Origin: Streptomyces sp. NBS 14/10
GTDB lineage: Bacteria; Actinomycetota; Actinomycetes; Streptomycetales; Streptomycetaceae
Reading direction: 5' to 3'
Assembly (NCBI RefSeq): GCF_002224125.1
Contig: NZ_NCSM01000032.1
Location: forward strand, 1 to 13,297
DNA length: 13,297 nucleotides
Positions 7,401 through 13,297 of this stretch are shown piece after piece (the first letter of the stretch is position 1; every line of letters begins with the position of its first letter). The position numbers and the translations under genes are program-made. Under the pieces are notes generated by a model. That model did not search any database. It had not been told where the DNA came from and was given only the letters and a program-made list of their open reading frames with translations.

Positions 7401-8790
7401 TGCCACCCTCGGCGTGCTGGGCTGAACTACGCATCCCCAGCACCAACCGCACCGCCGGTTCTCCGTTCGTGGCACGCAGCCGGGCCAGCGGGGCGATCAC
7501 GTCGGACAGGCACGCGGTGGGTTCCTGCGCCTCATCCAGCCCGTCGACCACGAGGGTTACGGGCTCCGACGCATCGGCGCAGGCAGCGGCAACCTGGTCC
7601 AGCAGCGCCTGCAAAGGGAGCTCGCCCCCGGTGCCCTCAACGCCGAGGGCGGCCAGCAGATCCTCGATCAACGCCAGGGATGGCTTTCCCCGCGCCAGCA
7701 CGGCCGCGTCCACCGCATGTGGCCGCGGCCGCAGCGGTGTGGGAACCGTCTCGATCATGTCTTCGAACCGGGAGATGAACAGCGGATCGCTCAAGGTGAC
7801 CAGCCGGGCCAGTAGCGCCGACTTGCCCGAGCCAGCCGCCCCGGTCACCACCAGCACCCCCGACCCGGCATGGACGAACTCCACCAGGGCCTGCATCAGC
7901 GTCTGGCGCCCGCTGAAATACCAGCCCGGATCATCGTCATCGGTACGGCCCGATGCGCGGGCCAGCCAGTACTGCTCCAGGGTGGATGCCGACAGCGACA
8001 CCGGCTGCCGGGAGGCCTCCACGACCTGCTCCTGCGGCTGGTAGTGCGGGTTGGGCAGGCACAGGCTCGGCTCGTGGCGGCGCGAGTCCGGCCACACCCA
8101 CAGTGCCCGCAGCAGGCCGGGGTTCTCATCCCCGACCGTGTTGAGGAGCTTCTCCCATTCCTCGAACGACAGATGGGGCGCGGTGAAGCCGGCCGATTCA
8201 TCCCTGGCCTTGTCCAGCGCCAGCTTCAGCAGCCGCGTGAACTCGCCCCGGTGCGGCTCCTGCTCGAAATCACCGCTGGTGACCACAGCGAGGGTCTTCA
8301 GATCGCGCCGCTGCGCGCACAACTCCTCAAACAGCACGCCCAGTTCACTCTTGAGGCTGCCGGCGAAGCACGAGTCGACAAGCACCAGCACGTGCTCCGC
8401 CTCGCTGTCCATGACCTGCGTGATCAGCTCGCTGGTGGGAAACGCGGTGCCCAGCAGCCGGTCGGGGGCAGTGTGACCGAAGGTCAGGTAATGGCGCCGG
8501 GACTGGCCGCGCAGGCCGTGCCCGGTGATGTAGACGACCAGCGCCTGGTCCCACTGCGCCTGCGCGAGTTCCTGCTCGGTCAAAAACAGCCGCAAATCCT
8601 CCGGCTGCGTCAGCTCCTTCGGCCGCGCGAGCTCGAACCGCCGCTCCTCGTCCATCGCAGGATCGGCCAGCCAGCCGGTGATCGTCTCCACCTGCTTCTG
8701 GATCCCCGCGGTGAAGGCCTCATCCTCGGTGAAGTACTCGTCGACCGCAACGACCACCAGCCGCCGAGGCCACGGCGCCACCCCGTTCAA
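4417..8790 (-). CDS. Caspase-like protease - STAND NTPase - beta-propeller protein
   Basis: A 1457-residue multidomain protein. Residues 1-235 form a caspase-like (peptidase C14) domain: the strand VVYITGHG gives His91 and VLVLVDSCFAG gives Cys141, so the catalytic dyad is intact. A STAND/NACHT-like NTPase follows, with Walker A TGAAGSGKS (316-324) and Walker B LVVDGLDE (413-420), then a helical arm to about 830. The rest is a WD40-like propeller of about twelve blades, seen as VWD/LWD/LWE strand ends near 882, 922, 1055, 1096, 1234, 1318, 1364 and 1406, enough for two propellers. By analogy with STAND proteins the propeller would sense a trigger, the NTPase oligomerise and the caspase cut a partner. 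TTG 8790 is chosen because AGGGGG lies five bases upstream and a stop codon directly precedes it; GTG 8781 is the alternative. No membrane segment is seen. The protease's specificity and target are unknown. Confidence 0.9.
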   Translation of the reverse strand: MNGVAPWPRRLVVVAVDEYFTEDEAFTAGIQKQVETITGWLADPAMDEERRFELARPKELTQPEDLRLFLTEQELAQAQWDQALVVYITGHGLRGQSRRHYLTFGHTAPDRLLGTAFPTSELITQVMDSEAEHVLVLVDSCFAGSLKSELGVLFEELCAQRRDLKTLAVVTSGDFEQEPHRGEFTRLLKLALDKARDESAGFTAPHLSFEEWEKLLNTVGDENPGLLRALWVWPDSRRHEPSLCLPNPHYQPQEQVVEASRQPVSLSASTLEQYWLARASGRTDDDDPGWYFSGRQTLMQALVEFVHAGSGVLVVTGAAGSGKSALLARLVTLSDPLFISRFEDMIETVPTPLRPRPHAVDAAVLARGKPSLALIEDLLAALGVEGTGGELPLQALLDQVAAACADASEPVTLVVDGLDEAQEPTACLSDVIAPLARLRATNGEPAVRLVLGMRSSAQHAEGGKLQDVAADQLLGFLHTVLQAGMGESSVPLDLLRTDGAQTLDDITAYVEMVLQANESSPYAGHDAAAAGVAAVIAQAVTPSFLDARLAATQLRSASGWQDVHDPLWHDRLQAGTTALLSNDLRQVARDQEISLRLLLAVLRATAFAQGAGLPWAEVWPAVAAAILGPAAPPASEIDAVIRTVRHSRLVGYLAIGEEDGRVTYRPAHQRVAEVLLSEPQSLLTIEPHRGAVILDAPAGGALRAQDEVHRSIAETCAQLARAADPLAPHPYVRRHTAAHAQAGHVLDDAVMPLSLAARETSGTLRTRLGIPLPVDDPSRRVLTAAGLIEPYIDDSTDVASREASIQFQLAALTRHGLPDDAGVPQPAEAWEEAPALTPTAVFWMPGGNVVGFPSGGVHALCTWNASDGRGLIAAGTRHGIGVWDSSGHKLVQISCRSIYDLTVLRANSGRGFLAAATAEGAGVFDPLSGQRLAWMPLPDAREVRVLREGANRWLLAVVTSREMVTWAPSEQTHERVHLPKGHLLFSRGAWVRDAAGEHWRFFRQAEGTPLLFNPCTEQTWPVTLKPTTVRSLAGVTGPGGGDVLAVVRKTHQVDLLDPFSGTLLARDFTAGGKALGIPLPNDRTLLGIWNSETISVWDASGQRPQRVSHFPARTVLDVAGVYAQDETLALAATGDEGILLHKGDAPDFSADLRMLAVTKPGMAVARTADDYQMVAIAQRMSLTLVDSANHRPLFRLGTRGPVGFLEVVPGQGEAPALIFGQRHGAGYQHSRICLWEPQYDTVQHLATGFDYRASLTVQLPDGQMCLVLAHSRGVDALWLQSGQLTTLAEHLPVTRLLVLPSPADQCLVAGLERGKVTVWDLITGQIVHEAVLRAARNAVRAACVVPARNAPWAVAIATSRGVTLWDPNSWQQISQFELPSTNAMLPLPMDSGATVLATATATGLHLWDPRAGRLLRSLITAASVTSVVHTTTAGHRLHIGGPAGLAALTWSPNAHFD

Positions 8791-8795
8791 CTACG

Positions 8796-8801
8796 CCCCC
8801 T
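8796..8801 (-). promoter_or_regulatory. Ribosome binding site AGGGGG supporting the TTG start of the caspase gene
   Basis: On the minus strand AGGGGG is followed by a five-base spacer, whose last three bases are an in-frame TAG stop, and then by TTG at 8790. Frame and spacing favour the rare TTG over GTG 8781, which is 14 bases from the same site. Confidence 0.5.
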
Positions 8802-8820
8802 CACACACACGTTGCCCAGC

Positions 8821-8826
8821 ACTCTA
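8821..8826 (-). promoter_or_regulatory. Possible -10 element of the caspase gene
   Basis: On the minus strand TAGAGT fits TANNNT and would start transcription about 23 bases before the TTG start codon. No TTGAC-like -35 is found at 17-18 bases, and the upstream sequence only half matches the PafBC motif, so this is tentative. Confidence 0.25.
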
Positions 8827-8856
8827 ACCACCCCAGCCAGACCTCAGCCGCGATCC

Positions 8857-8911
8857 GGCCGCCGCCTCGGCCAGATAGGATCCCGGCAGCCACCAGCCCC
8901 GCATCTGCGGG
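8857..8911 (+). promoter_or_regulatory. Control region of the hydrolase: -10 element flanked by two inverted repeats
   Basis: TAGGAT at 8876-8881 fits an actinomycete -10 element for the + strand gene; no good -35 is seen. Just upstream lies GGCCG-N6-CGGCC (8857-8872). Downstream, between the expected transcription start near 8888 and the GTG at 8939, lies the near-perfect dyad CCCGCA-TC-TGCGGG (8898-8911) followed by AAAA. Either could be an operator, and the second could also form a hairpin in the leader RNA. No regulator gene is present in the window to pair with them. Confidence 0.3.
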
Positions 8912-8938
8912 AAAACAGGCCCAGGGGGAAAGATCAGC

Positions 8939-9790
8939 GTGCACATCGTCGGTATCCACGGCATCTGGCAGGGCAACACCAACGCCGTGAAACTCTCGGC
9001 CGACTGGGCCGGCGCCCTGACCAAGGGCCTACGCACCCACCACGGGCCCGCCTGCCCCATCCCACCGCTGACGGTGGCCTACTACGGCAACCTCTTCCGC
9101 ACCCCGAGTAAACGCCTGGGTGCACAGGACGCCACCCCGCTCGTCGATGACACCGACCCCTTCACCGACCAGGAAGAGGCCTTCGTCCTCGACACCCTCG
9201 CCCTGTACGCTGCACCCGACCTCGATCCCGAACAGCTCGAGACCGAAACCCTCGGCCTGGGCATCCCTTACATCCCCCGCCCCATCGCCCAGGCCGTGGT
9301 CGCCGTCGACCACAAGATCGGCCGTGACATGGGGCGGCGCCTGCTGGGCTTCGTCCGCCAGGTCTACCGCTACCTGCACGACGACATCGGTGAGCGCATC
9401 CGCGCCGAAGTCCGAACCGAACTGCACCGCCCCGGGCCCCGCCTGGTCATCGCGCACTCCCTGGGCAGCGTCATCGCCTTCGACATGCTCACCCGCGAGG
9501 ACACCGGCCCTGGCCCCGACGGCCTGACCACCCTCGTCACCTGCGGGTCCCCCCTGGCCTGGCCCACCATCCGTCATTCGCTGGGCCAGGACGGCACCCT
9601 TGAACTGCCCAACGGCATCGACTGGTTGAACCTTCACGCTGCCGGTGACCTTGTCGCCCAGAGCGGCCTGTCGGCCGTCGCTCCGGCCGTCCGCGACGAA
9701 CTCGTCCACAACGGCATCACGGATCCGCACACGGCCCTGCGCTACCTCGAGAAGCAGCCACTCGCCGACCTCATCGTCCAACAGGCATGA
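8939..9790 (+). CDS. Alpha/beta serine hydrolase, lipase/esterase-like
   Basis: A 283-residue soluble alpha/beta-hydrolase. The N-terminal strand VGIHGIWQG (4-12) supplies the HG oxyanion motif. The nucleophile elbow is IAHSLGS with Ser174, followed by TCGSPLAWP (201-209), typical of lipase-like hydrolases. Asp237 in HAAGDLVA and His264 in DPHTALRYL are the likely remaining triad members. Residues 57-85 form an acidic insertion that may be an exposed loop. The substrate is not evident; lipids or esters are guesses from the fold. GTG 8939 is preceded by AGGGGG at 8923-8928 with a ten-base spacer. The gene is transcribed divergently from the caspase-STAND gene, 148 bases away, and ends in a terminator hairpin that begins at its stop codon. 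No signal peptide or membrane segment is seen, so it would act inside the cell. Confidence 0.8.
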   Translation: MHIVGIHGIWQGNTNAVKLSADWAGALTKGLRTHHGPACPIPPLTVAYYGNLFRTPSKRLGAQDATPLVDDTDPFTDQEEAFVLDTLALYAAPDLDPEQLETETLGLGIPYIPRPIAQAVVAVDHKIGRDMGRRLLGFVRQVYRYLHDDIGERIRAEVRTELHRPGPRLVIAHSLGSVIAFDMLTREDTGPGPDGLTTLVTCGSPLAWPTIRHSLGQDGTLELPNGIDWLNLHAAGDLVAQSGLSAVAPAVRDELVHNGITDPHTALRYLEKQPLADLIVQQA

Positions 9791-9813
9791 GGCGGCTACG
9801 CTGCTGCCTCTTT
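9789..9813 (+). terminator. Hairpin terminator at the hydrolase stop codon
   Basis: GAGGCGGC (9789-9796), loop TACGCT (9797-9802) and GCTGCCTC (9803-9810) pair as an eight-base-pair stem with one G-U pair, followed by TTT (9811-9813). The stem starts on the last two bases of the TGA stop codon. The short U-run is usual for high-G+C actinomycetes. The loop TACGCT also fits a -10 hexamer, but the stem is the better explanation. Confidence 0.55.
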
Positions 9814-9832
9814 GAGTGAGCGGGGGCGAGCA

Positions 9833-9928
9833 GTGGAAGACGACGACCTGCACGATCAGGGTGCAGTCCGGCGTGCCCTTGGGACGGTCAGCTCTCCGGC
9901 CGGGACGCTGGCCTGGGCCGGCAGATAG
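9833..9928 (+). CDS. Possible 31-residue small protein
   Basis: A GTG start at 9833 is preceded by GGGGG (9822-9826) with a six-base spacer and opens a 31-codon frame. It begins with the acidic run VEDDDLHDQ and continues into RRALGTVSSPAG. It stops with TAG at 9926-9928, whose last G is the first base of the next gene's GGGGG ribosome binding site. That arrangement suggests translational coupling to the 1100-residue protein. About 75% of third positions are G/C, a little below the large genes. I recognise no family. A competing overlapping frame starting GTG 9816 and running to 10013 has a weak start context and overlaps the next gene, so I prefer this one. It may be a leader peptide, an interaction partner or chance. 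Confidence 0.35.
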   Translation: MEDDDLHDQGAVRRALGTVSSPAGTLAWAGR

Positions 9929-9939
9929 GGGGTGGCACA

Positions 9940-12900
9940 ATGCCGCAGGCGCAGGACCGCGAGATTCCTCTGGAGCGGTTGTCCGGGCAACACTCCGGCC
10001 CGGCCGATCTTGATAAGCGGCAACGGATTCTGAGTCGCCTGCGCCGGTTCGGTCCCGGGCCCGCGGGCTGGTACGCCGATATCTGCACCCTGCTGGATGA
10101 GGATCTGCCGCTGCGTTCGACCGGGATGCTGGTCTCGCACCTGTTCCGGGAACTGGAAAGCGCCCTCCGCGAGGTCCTCCAGCCCGATGCCATCCGGAAC
10201 GATCCGACCGCGGGCGCGGGGAAGCGGCACGTGTTCGAAGTACAAGGTGTTCTGGACTGGCTGGGGATCCCAGCCGACAACCCCGCGGCCATCGTCTGGC
10301 TGGCAGAAGCGAGAAAACTGCACACCTACGCGCACCGGGTCCGTATGGAACAGACGCCGATGGACGCAGCGGTCCGTGTACGCCTGGCCGAACTTGAAGA
10401 CATGCTCGATGTGGTGCTCGACCGCTTCGAGACCCGCTACGTCACCGTGCTGCAGCGTCTGGAGACCCTGGCTGCCGTCCGCGATCCGGGCAAGGCCCAT
10501 GTGAAGCTGCTCCTGAATGCCTTCCCCCAGGACTACTTGACCCAGGAACGCTTTTTCGGACTGCTGGACGCCCCCCGGTGGCTGCCGCACCTGCGCGAGT
10601 ACGGATTCTTCAGTACGCCGCCGGCACCGGAAACTGACGATGAAGCGCGCACGGTGGTCTTTCCCGCCTGGCCGGCCTCAACGTATCTGGTGCGGATGAC
10701 CAGCGTTGCCCCAGCAGGCGTGGCAGCAATCGCCGAGCAGATCCCCTCGACGGATAACCCGCGGGTCAACCTCGATCTTGCGGAGGTGGCACTCCTGCTG
10801 CCCTCCGCGGACGCGGCGCGTCTGGTGCCGCGGGCGGTGGAAGCGATCCGTGGCCCCTACCTGATCGCCCCGGACCGCTACGCTCAACTCGCCGTCCACT
10901 GCGCCCAGGGCGGCCACACCGAGCAGGCCCTGGCGGTGATGACCGCGCTCCTGCAAGCCGCTCAGCACGGTGGCCGGATCGACGACTACGATCTCCAGGA
11001 GAATCTGCGCTCGCACAACACCACCTTGGCCCGTCACCTGGGGGCGGCTTGGTTGGAGGCGCTGACCGACAGCCTGGCAAGCGCGCTCCTGGCCACCGGA
11101 ATGGACCCTGACCGCGCTGGCGGGGAGGACATGTCCGGGGTGTGGTTTCCGGTGCTGGACCCGGGCCACGGGGGGATGCGCTCTGATGACCGTGCCCTGT
11201 TCACCGAGGCGGTCCGCGACACGGCCGACCATCTTGCGGCCACGGACATCCGCCGGGTCCTTTCCATCTTGGAGTCTCAGCCGTGGTTGGTCTTCCGCAG
11301 GCTCCGCCTGCATATTCTCCAGCGTCACGGTGCTCACGCCCCGGACGTGGTGGAGAGCGTTCTGACGGATCCCGACCAGATTGCTTCCGCCCGGTCGCGG
11401 CGTGAGTGGGCACTCTTGGCGCGCGCCTGTGCCAGTTCGCTGGGCCCGGCTGCGCTCGAAGGGGTACTGGCTGTCATCGATGCCGGGCCGGACACCGAAC
11501 GGTTCGTGGAGCGGCTCCGTAGCACTTCCGGTGGTGCGGAACCGCCGGAGCAGTATGTCGAGCAGTGGGCGGGCGCCTGGCAGCGAGACCGCTATGCCGC
11601 ACTGGCCGATGTCCTGCCCGAGCAGCAGCTTCGGCGCTACCGAGAGTTGTGCGACAGCCTGGGTCCGGCACCGTCGTTGGACAGGATTCCCCATCCCCTG
11701 GCCTGGTCGGCGGCCGAAGAGGAGGGCTCGCCGGAGAACCTGGCTGCGATGACCGCCACCGAACTGATCAGCCACGCCCGGCAGTTCCAGCCCACACCGA
11801 CCCGGTTCGGCACAAACGCCGAGGCCTTCTGTAGTCAGCTGCAAGCCGCCGCGACCAGCCAGGCCCTCATCTACCAGGAGGACGCCCCGCAATTCGCCGA
11901 GTTGGCCGATGATCACCTTGCCGCCGTCCTCGACGGATTCCGTACGGCTCTTCAGACCGGCCAGCAACTCAGCTGGGCCACCATCCTCCCGCTCGTACAG
12001 TCGGCTCCCAGCCGCCCTCATACCTCCGACACCGGCATCCTGCACCTGGCTGTCGCCCGGTTTGTGCTGGCGGGACTGGGGCTGCAGAACACCCAGCAGA
12101 TCCCCACCCTGCTCGGCGACGCACTGTGGGACGTACTCGAGTCGGTCTGGAGCGCCGCCAGGTCACCACAAGACGACCTTGACGACGACCAGCAGTCTGT
12201 TCGGGACGAGAGTGTGGAAACAGCCTTGCGAGCCGCCGTCGCGTGGGCACTGTGGCGTCGCGAACACGGCGCTGCCTTCCAGGCGCTGTTCGCCGCCTTG
12301 GACACCCTGCTGTTGGACGCGGCTGGCACGCCCGCTGCCCCGAGCGCCAGCTCCATCGGTCGGACCGTCGGATCCTTGATCACCCGACTCGATGCTCTCG
12401 ACCCGGCGTGGACGCGACGCCGAATCGAGGTCCTGTTCAACCTCGACACCGCACTGGGCCGTGCCAGCTGGATGGCCCACCTGAACACCTCATCGCCCAC
12501 CGCGTCCGTCGTGAGCCTCCTCATGGAGGTCTACCGCACCGCAGCACGCACACCCGCAGTGGACAGTCAGGATCACCGGGACTTGCACCGGCGGCTGGGT
12601 GATCACCTCATGGCCATCTATCTGGCAGGCCTGCTCGGACTGGACGACGAGAGCACCATGGCTGACTACCTGTATTCCTCACCCGCAGCCGGAGTTCAGC
12701 TCGCTTCGTTCTTGAGCGAGGTCGTTCATGACCGCAACCTGCCACCGGATACCCGCGACCGCATCATGCAGTGGTGGACTTGGCGCCTGACCGCTCGGGA
12801 CGACAGCGCGCATGGACCCGCACCGCAACCCGAGGAGATCCACGCCCTGATCGGCCCGCTGGCCCGCAATGATGCCTTCCCGGTCACCTGGCGCCTGGAA

Positions 12901-13242
12901 CAGCCGAGCGTTGCCCTCGAGACGACCGGAAGCCTCGGCCGTGACCGGCGCATCTACTCTTTCCTGGCCGAAGCAGCCACCGACTACCTCGGACCAGTCC
13001 TGGAACTGATGCACCGATGGGTCACCACGCTGGACATGTACGACTACGCCCCACGGATCAGGGAGAACGACATCCGTGCCGTTCTGCTGGCCGGACTCGC
13101 CTCTCCTGAACACCAGGAACTGGCCCGCGACATCATCAACCGAGCCACCTACCGCGGACACTACCAATTCGCACCCCTGCTCACGGATACCGCTGACCAG
13201 CCCGGCGGTCCTGAACCAACCCACCAGCAGGGCGGTCGGTAG
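9940..13242 (+). CDS. 1100-residue helical protein of unknown function, possible N-terminal HEPN-like domain
   Basis: ATG 9940 follows GGGGG with a seven-base spacer. The protein appears all-helical and soluble. Residues about 25-190 form a compact N-terminal unit: a helix with HLFRELESALREVL, then WLAEARKLHTYAHR with R125-x6-H132, then ELEDMLDVVLDRFETRY. The R-x6-H spacing and the helix pattern fit the RX4-6H motif of HEPN ribonucleases, but this is a motif-level guess. It is followed by a conserved-looking stretch with WLPHLREYGFF (214-224), VVFPAWP (239-245) and IPSTDNPRV (268-276). From memory these occur together in large hypothetical proteins of several bacterial phyla. Residues from about 280 onward look like an alpha-solenoid, one repeat near 314-340 being TPR-like. 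No P-loop, protease or membrane motif is seen. It lies downstream of the hydrolase, separated by a terminator, and could be a sensor, scaffold or caspase target. Confidence 0.8.
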   Translation: MPQAQDREIPLERLSGQHSGPADLDKRQRILSRLRRFGPGPAGWYADICTLLDEDLPLRSTGMLVSHLFRELESALREVLQPDAIRNDPTAGAGKRHVFEVQGVLDWLGIPADNPAAIVWLAEARKLHTYAHRVRMEQTPMDAAVRVRLAELEDMLDVVLDRFETRYVTVLQRLETLAAVRDPGKAHVKLLLNAFPQDYLTQERFFGLLDAPRWLPHLREYGFFSTPPAPETDDEARTVVFPAWPASTYLVRMTSVAPAGVAAIAEQIPSTDNPRVNLDLAEVALLLPSADAARLVPRAVEAIRGPYLIAPDRYAQLAVHCAQGGHTEQALAVMTALLQAAQHGGRIDDYDLQENLRSHNTTLARHLGAAWLEALTDSLASALLATGMDPDRAGGEDMSGVWFPVLDPGHGGMRSDDRALFTEAVRDTADHLAATDIRRVLSILESQPWLVFRRLRLHILQRHGAHAPDVVESVLTDPDQIASARSRREWALLARACASSLGPAALEGVLAVIDAGPDTERFVERLRSTSGGAEPPEQYVEQWAGAWQRDRYAALADVLPEQQLRRYRELCDSLGPAPSLDRIPHPLAWSAAEEEGSPENLAAMTATELISHARQFQPTPTRFGTNAEAFCSQLQAAATSQALIYQEDAPQFAELADDHLAAVLDGFRTALQTGQQLSWATILPLVQSAPSRPHTSDTGILHLAVARFVLAGLGLQNTQQIPTLLGDALWDVLESVWSAARSPQDDLDDDQQSVRDESVETALRAAVAWALWRREHGAAFQALFAALDTLLLDAAGTPAAPSASSIGRTVGSLITRLDALDPAWTRRRIEVLFNLDTALGRASWMAHLNTSSPTASVVSLLMEVYRTAARTPAVDSQDHRDLHRRLGDHLMAIYLAGLLGLDDESTMADYLYSSPAAGVQLASFLSEVVHDRNLPPDTRDRIMQWWTWRLTARDDSAHGPAPQPEEIHALIGPLARNDAFPVTWRLEQPSVALETTGSLGRDRRIYSFLAEAATDYLGPVLELMHRWVTTLDMYDYAPRIRENDIRAVLLAGLASPEHQELARDIINRATYRGHYQFAPLLTDTADQPGGPEPTHQQGGR

Positions 13243-13256
13243 AGCGGCCCCTACCG
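13237..13256 (+). terminator. Weak hairpin at the stop codon of the helical protein gene
   Basis: CGGTAG (13237-13242, which includes the TAG stop) and CTACCG (13251-13256) form a six-base-pair stem with an eight-base loop. No U-run follows. The position, starting at the stop codon, mirrors the stronger hairpin after the hydrolase, which is the main reason to list it. Confidence 0.3.
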
Positions 13257-13266
13257 CGCCGATGGC

Positions 13267-13293
13267 TTCCGGTATCTAAGAGGACGTTCCGGT
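13267..13293 (+). repeat. Short direct repeat TTCCGGT at the right edge
   Basis: TTCCGGT occurs at 13267-13273 and 13287-13293, exactly 20 bases apart, about two helical turns. The second copy sits in CGTTCCGG, an octamer also found at 159-166 in the left-hand repeat cluster. It could be an operator, the edge of an insertion element or chance; the window ends four bases later. Confidence 0.25.
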
Positions 13294-13297
13294 TGAA

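Noticed and set aside
7870..9111. A 413-codon + strand frame crossing the caspase start, the divergent control region and the hydrolase start
   Set aside because: It is antisense to the caspase domain and out of frame with the hydrolase. It is rich in Arg, Pro and Gln, has no motif and would erase a plausible promoter region.
9797..9802. TACGCT as a -10 element for the small frame and the helical protein gene
   Set aside because: It is the loop of an eight-base-pair hairpin and has no -35 at the right spacing; the terminator reading explains it better. A weak promoter is not excluded.
10678..12045. A 455-codon minus-strand frame opposite the helical protein
   Set aside because: Antisense shadow with low-complexity translation and no ribosome binding site; the + strand frame has consistent helical patterning throughout.
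1..13297. CRISPR array, tRNA, rRNA or integrase
   Set aside because: I looked for regularly spaced repeats, cloverleaf-like segments and tyrosine or serine recombinase motifs and saw none. The repeats present are too few and unevenly spaced for CRISPR.

Overview
The window looks like a piece of accessory chromosome from Streptomyces or a close actinomycete. It has very high G+C with G/C-rich third codon positions, GTG and TTG starts, purine-rich (G-run) ribosome binding sites, and two perfect copies of the actinobacterial PafBC-type (RecA-independent) DNA-damage promoter motif, TGTCRGTG-N8-TANNNT. Family assignments come from reading motifs by eye; no search could be run.

Layout. Positions 1-403 hold no convincing gene but carry a cluster of AGTGATC repeats that look like mobile-element debris. 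A PafBC-type promoter (404-425) then drives what looks like a leaderless, 3'-truncated gene (432 to about 634), broken where a GTGTCAGT repeat begins. Positions 684-1004 look non-coding. A second perfect PafBC-type promoter (1005-1026) precedes a large + strand gene (1072-4203) with a Cap4-like (DUF4297-type) nuclease domain, a STAND-type P-loop NTPase and a TPR/Sel1-like C-terminus, an architecture like antiviral STAND (Avs) proteins. Converging on it is a 1457-residue - strand gene (4417-8790): a caspase-like protease with an intact His-Cys dyad, a STAND NTPase and a large beta-propeller. Diverging from that is an alpha/beta serine hydrolase (8939-9790) whose stop codon abuts a strong hairpin terminator. 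Next come a possible 31-residue small protein (9833-9928) and an 1100-residue helical protein (9940-13242) with a conserved-looking N-terminal LHxxAHR-type segment that may be HEPN-like.

How it may work (inference). Two separate sensor-NTPase-effector proteins sit side by side, one with a nuclease effector and one with a protease effector. Next to the protease are a soluble lipase-like hydrolase and a helical-repeat protein, both candidate targets or partners of the caspase. This is the composition of a conflict/antiphage island, possibly abortive in action. The PafBC-type promoter in front of the nuclease-STAND gene would tie its expression to the DNA-damage response, which is the least expected feature of the locus. 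The region's borders (repeat clusters, a truncated host gene, short repeats at the right end) suggest turnover by mobile elements.
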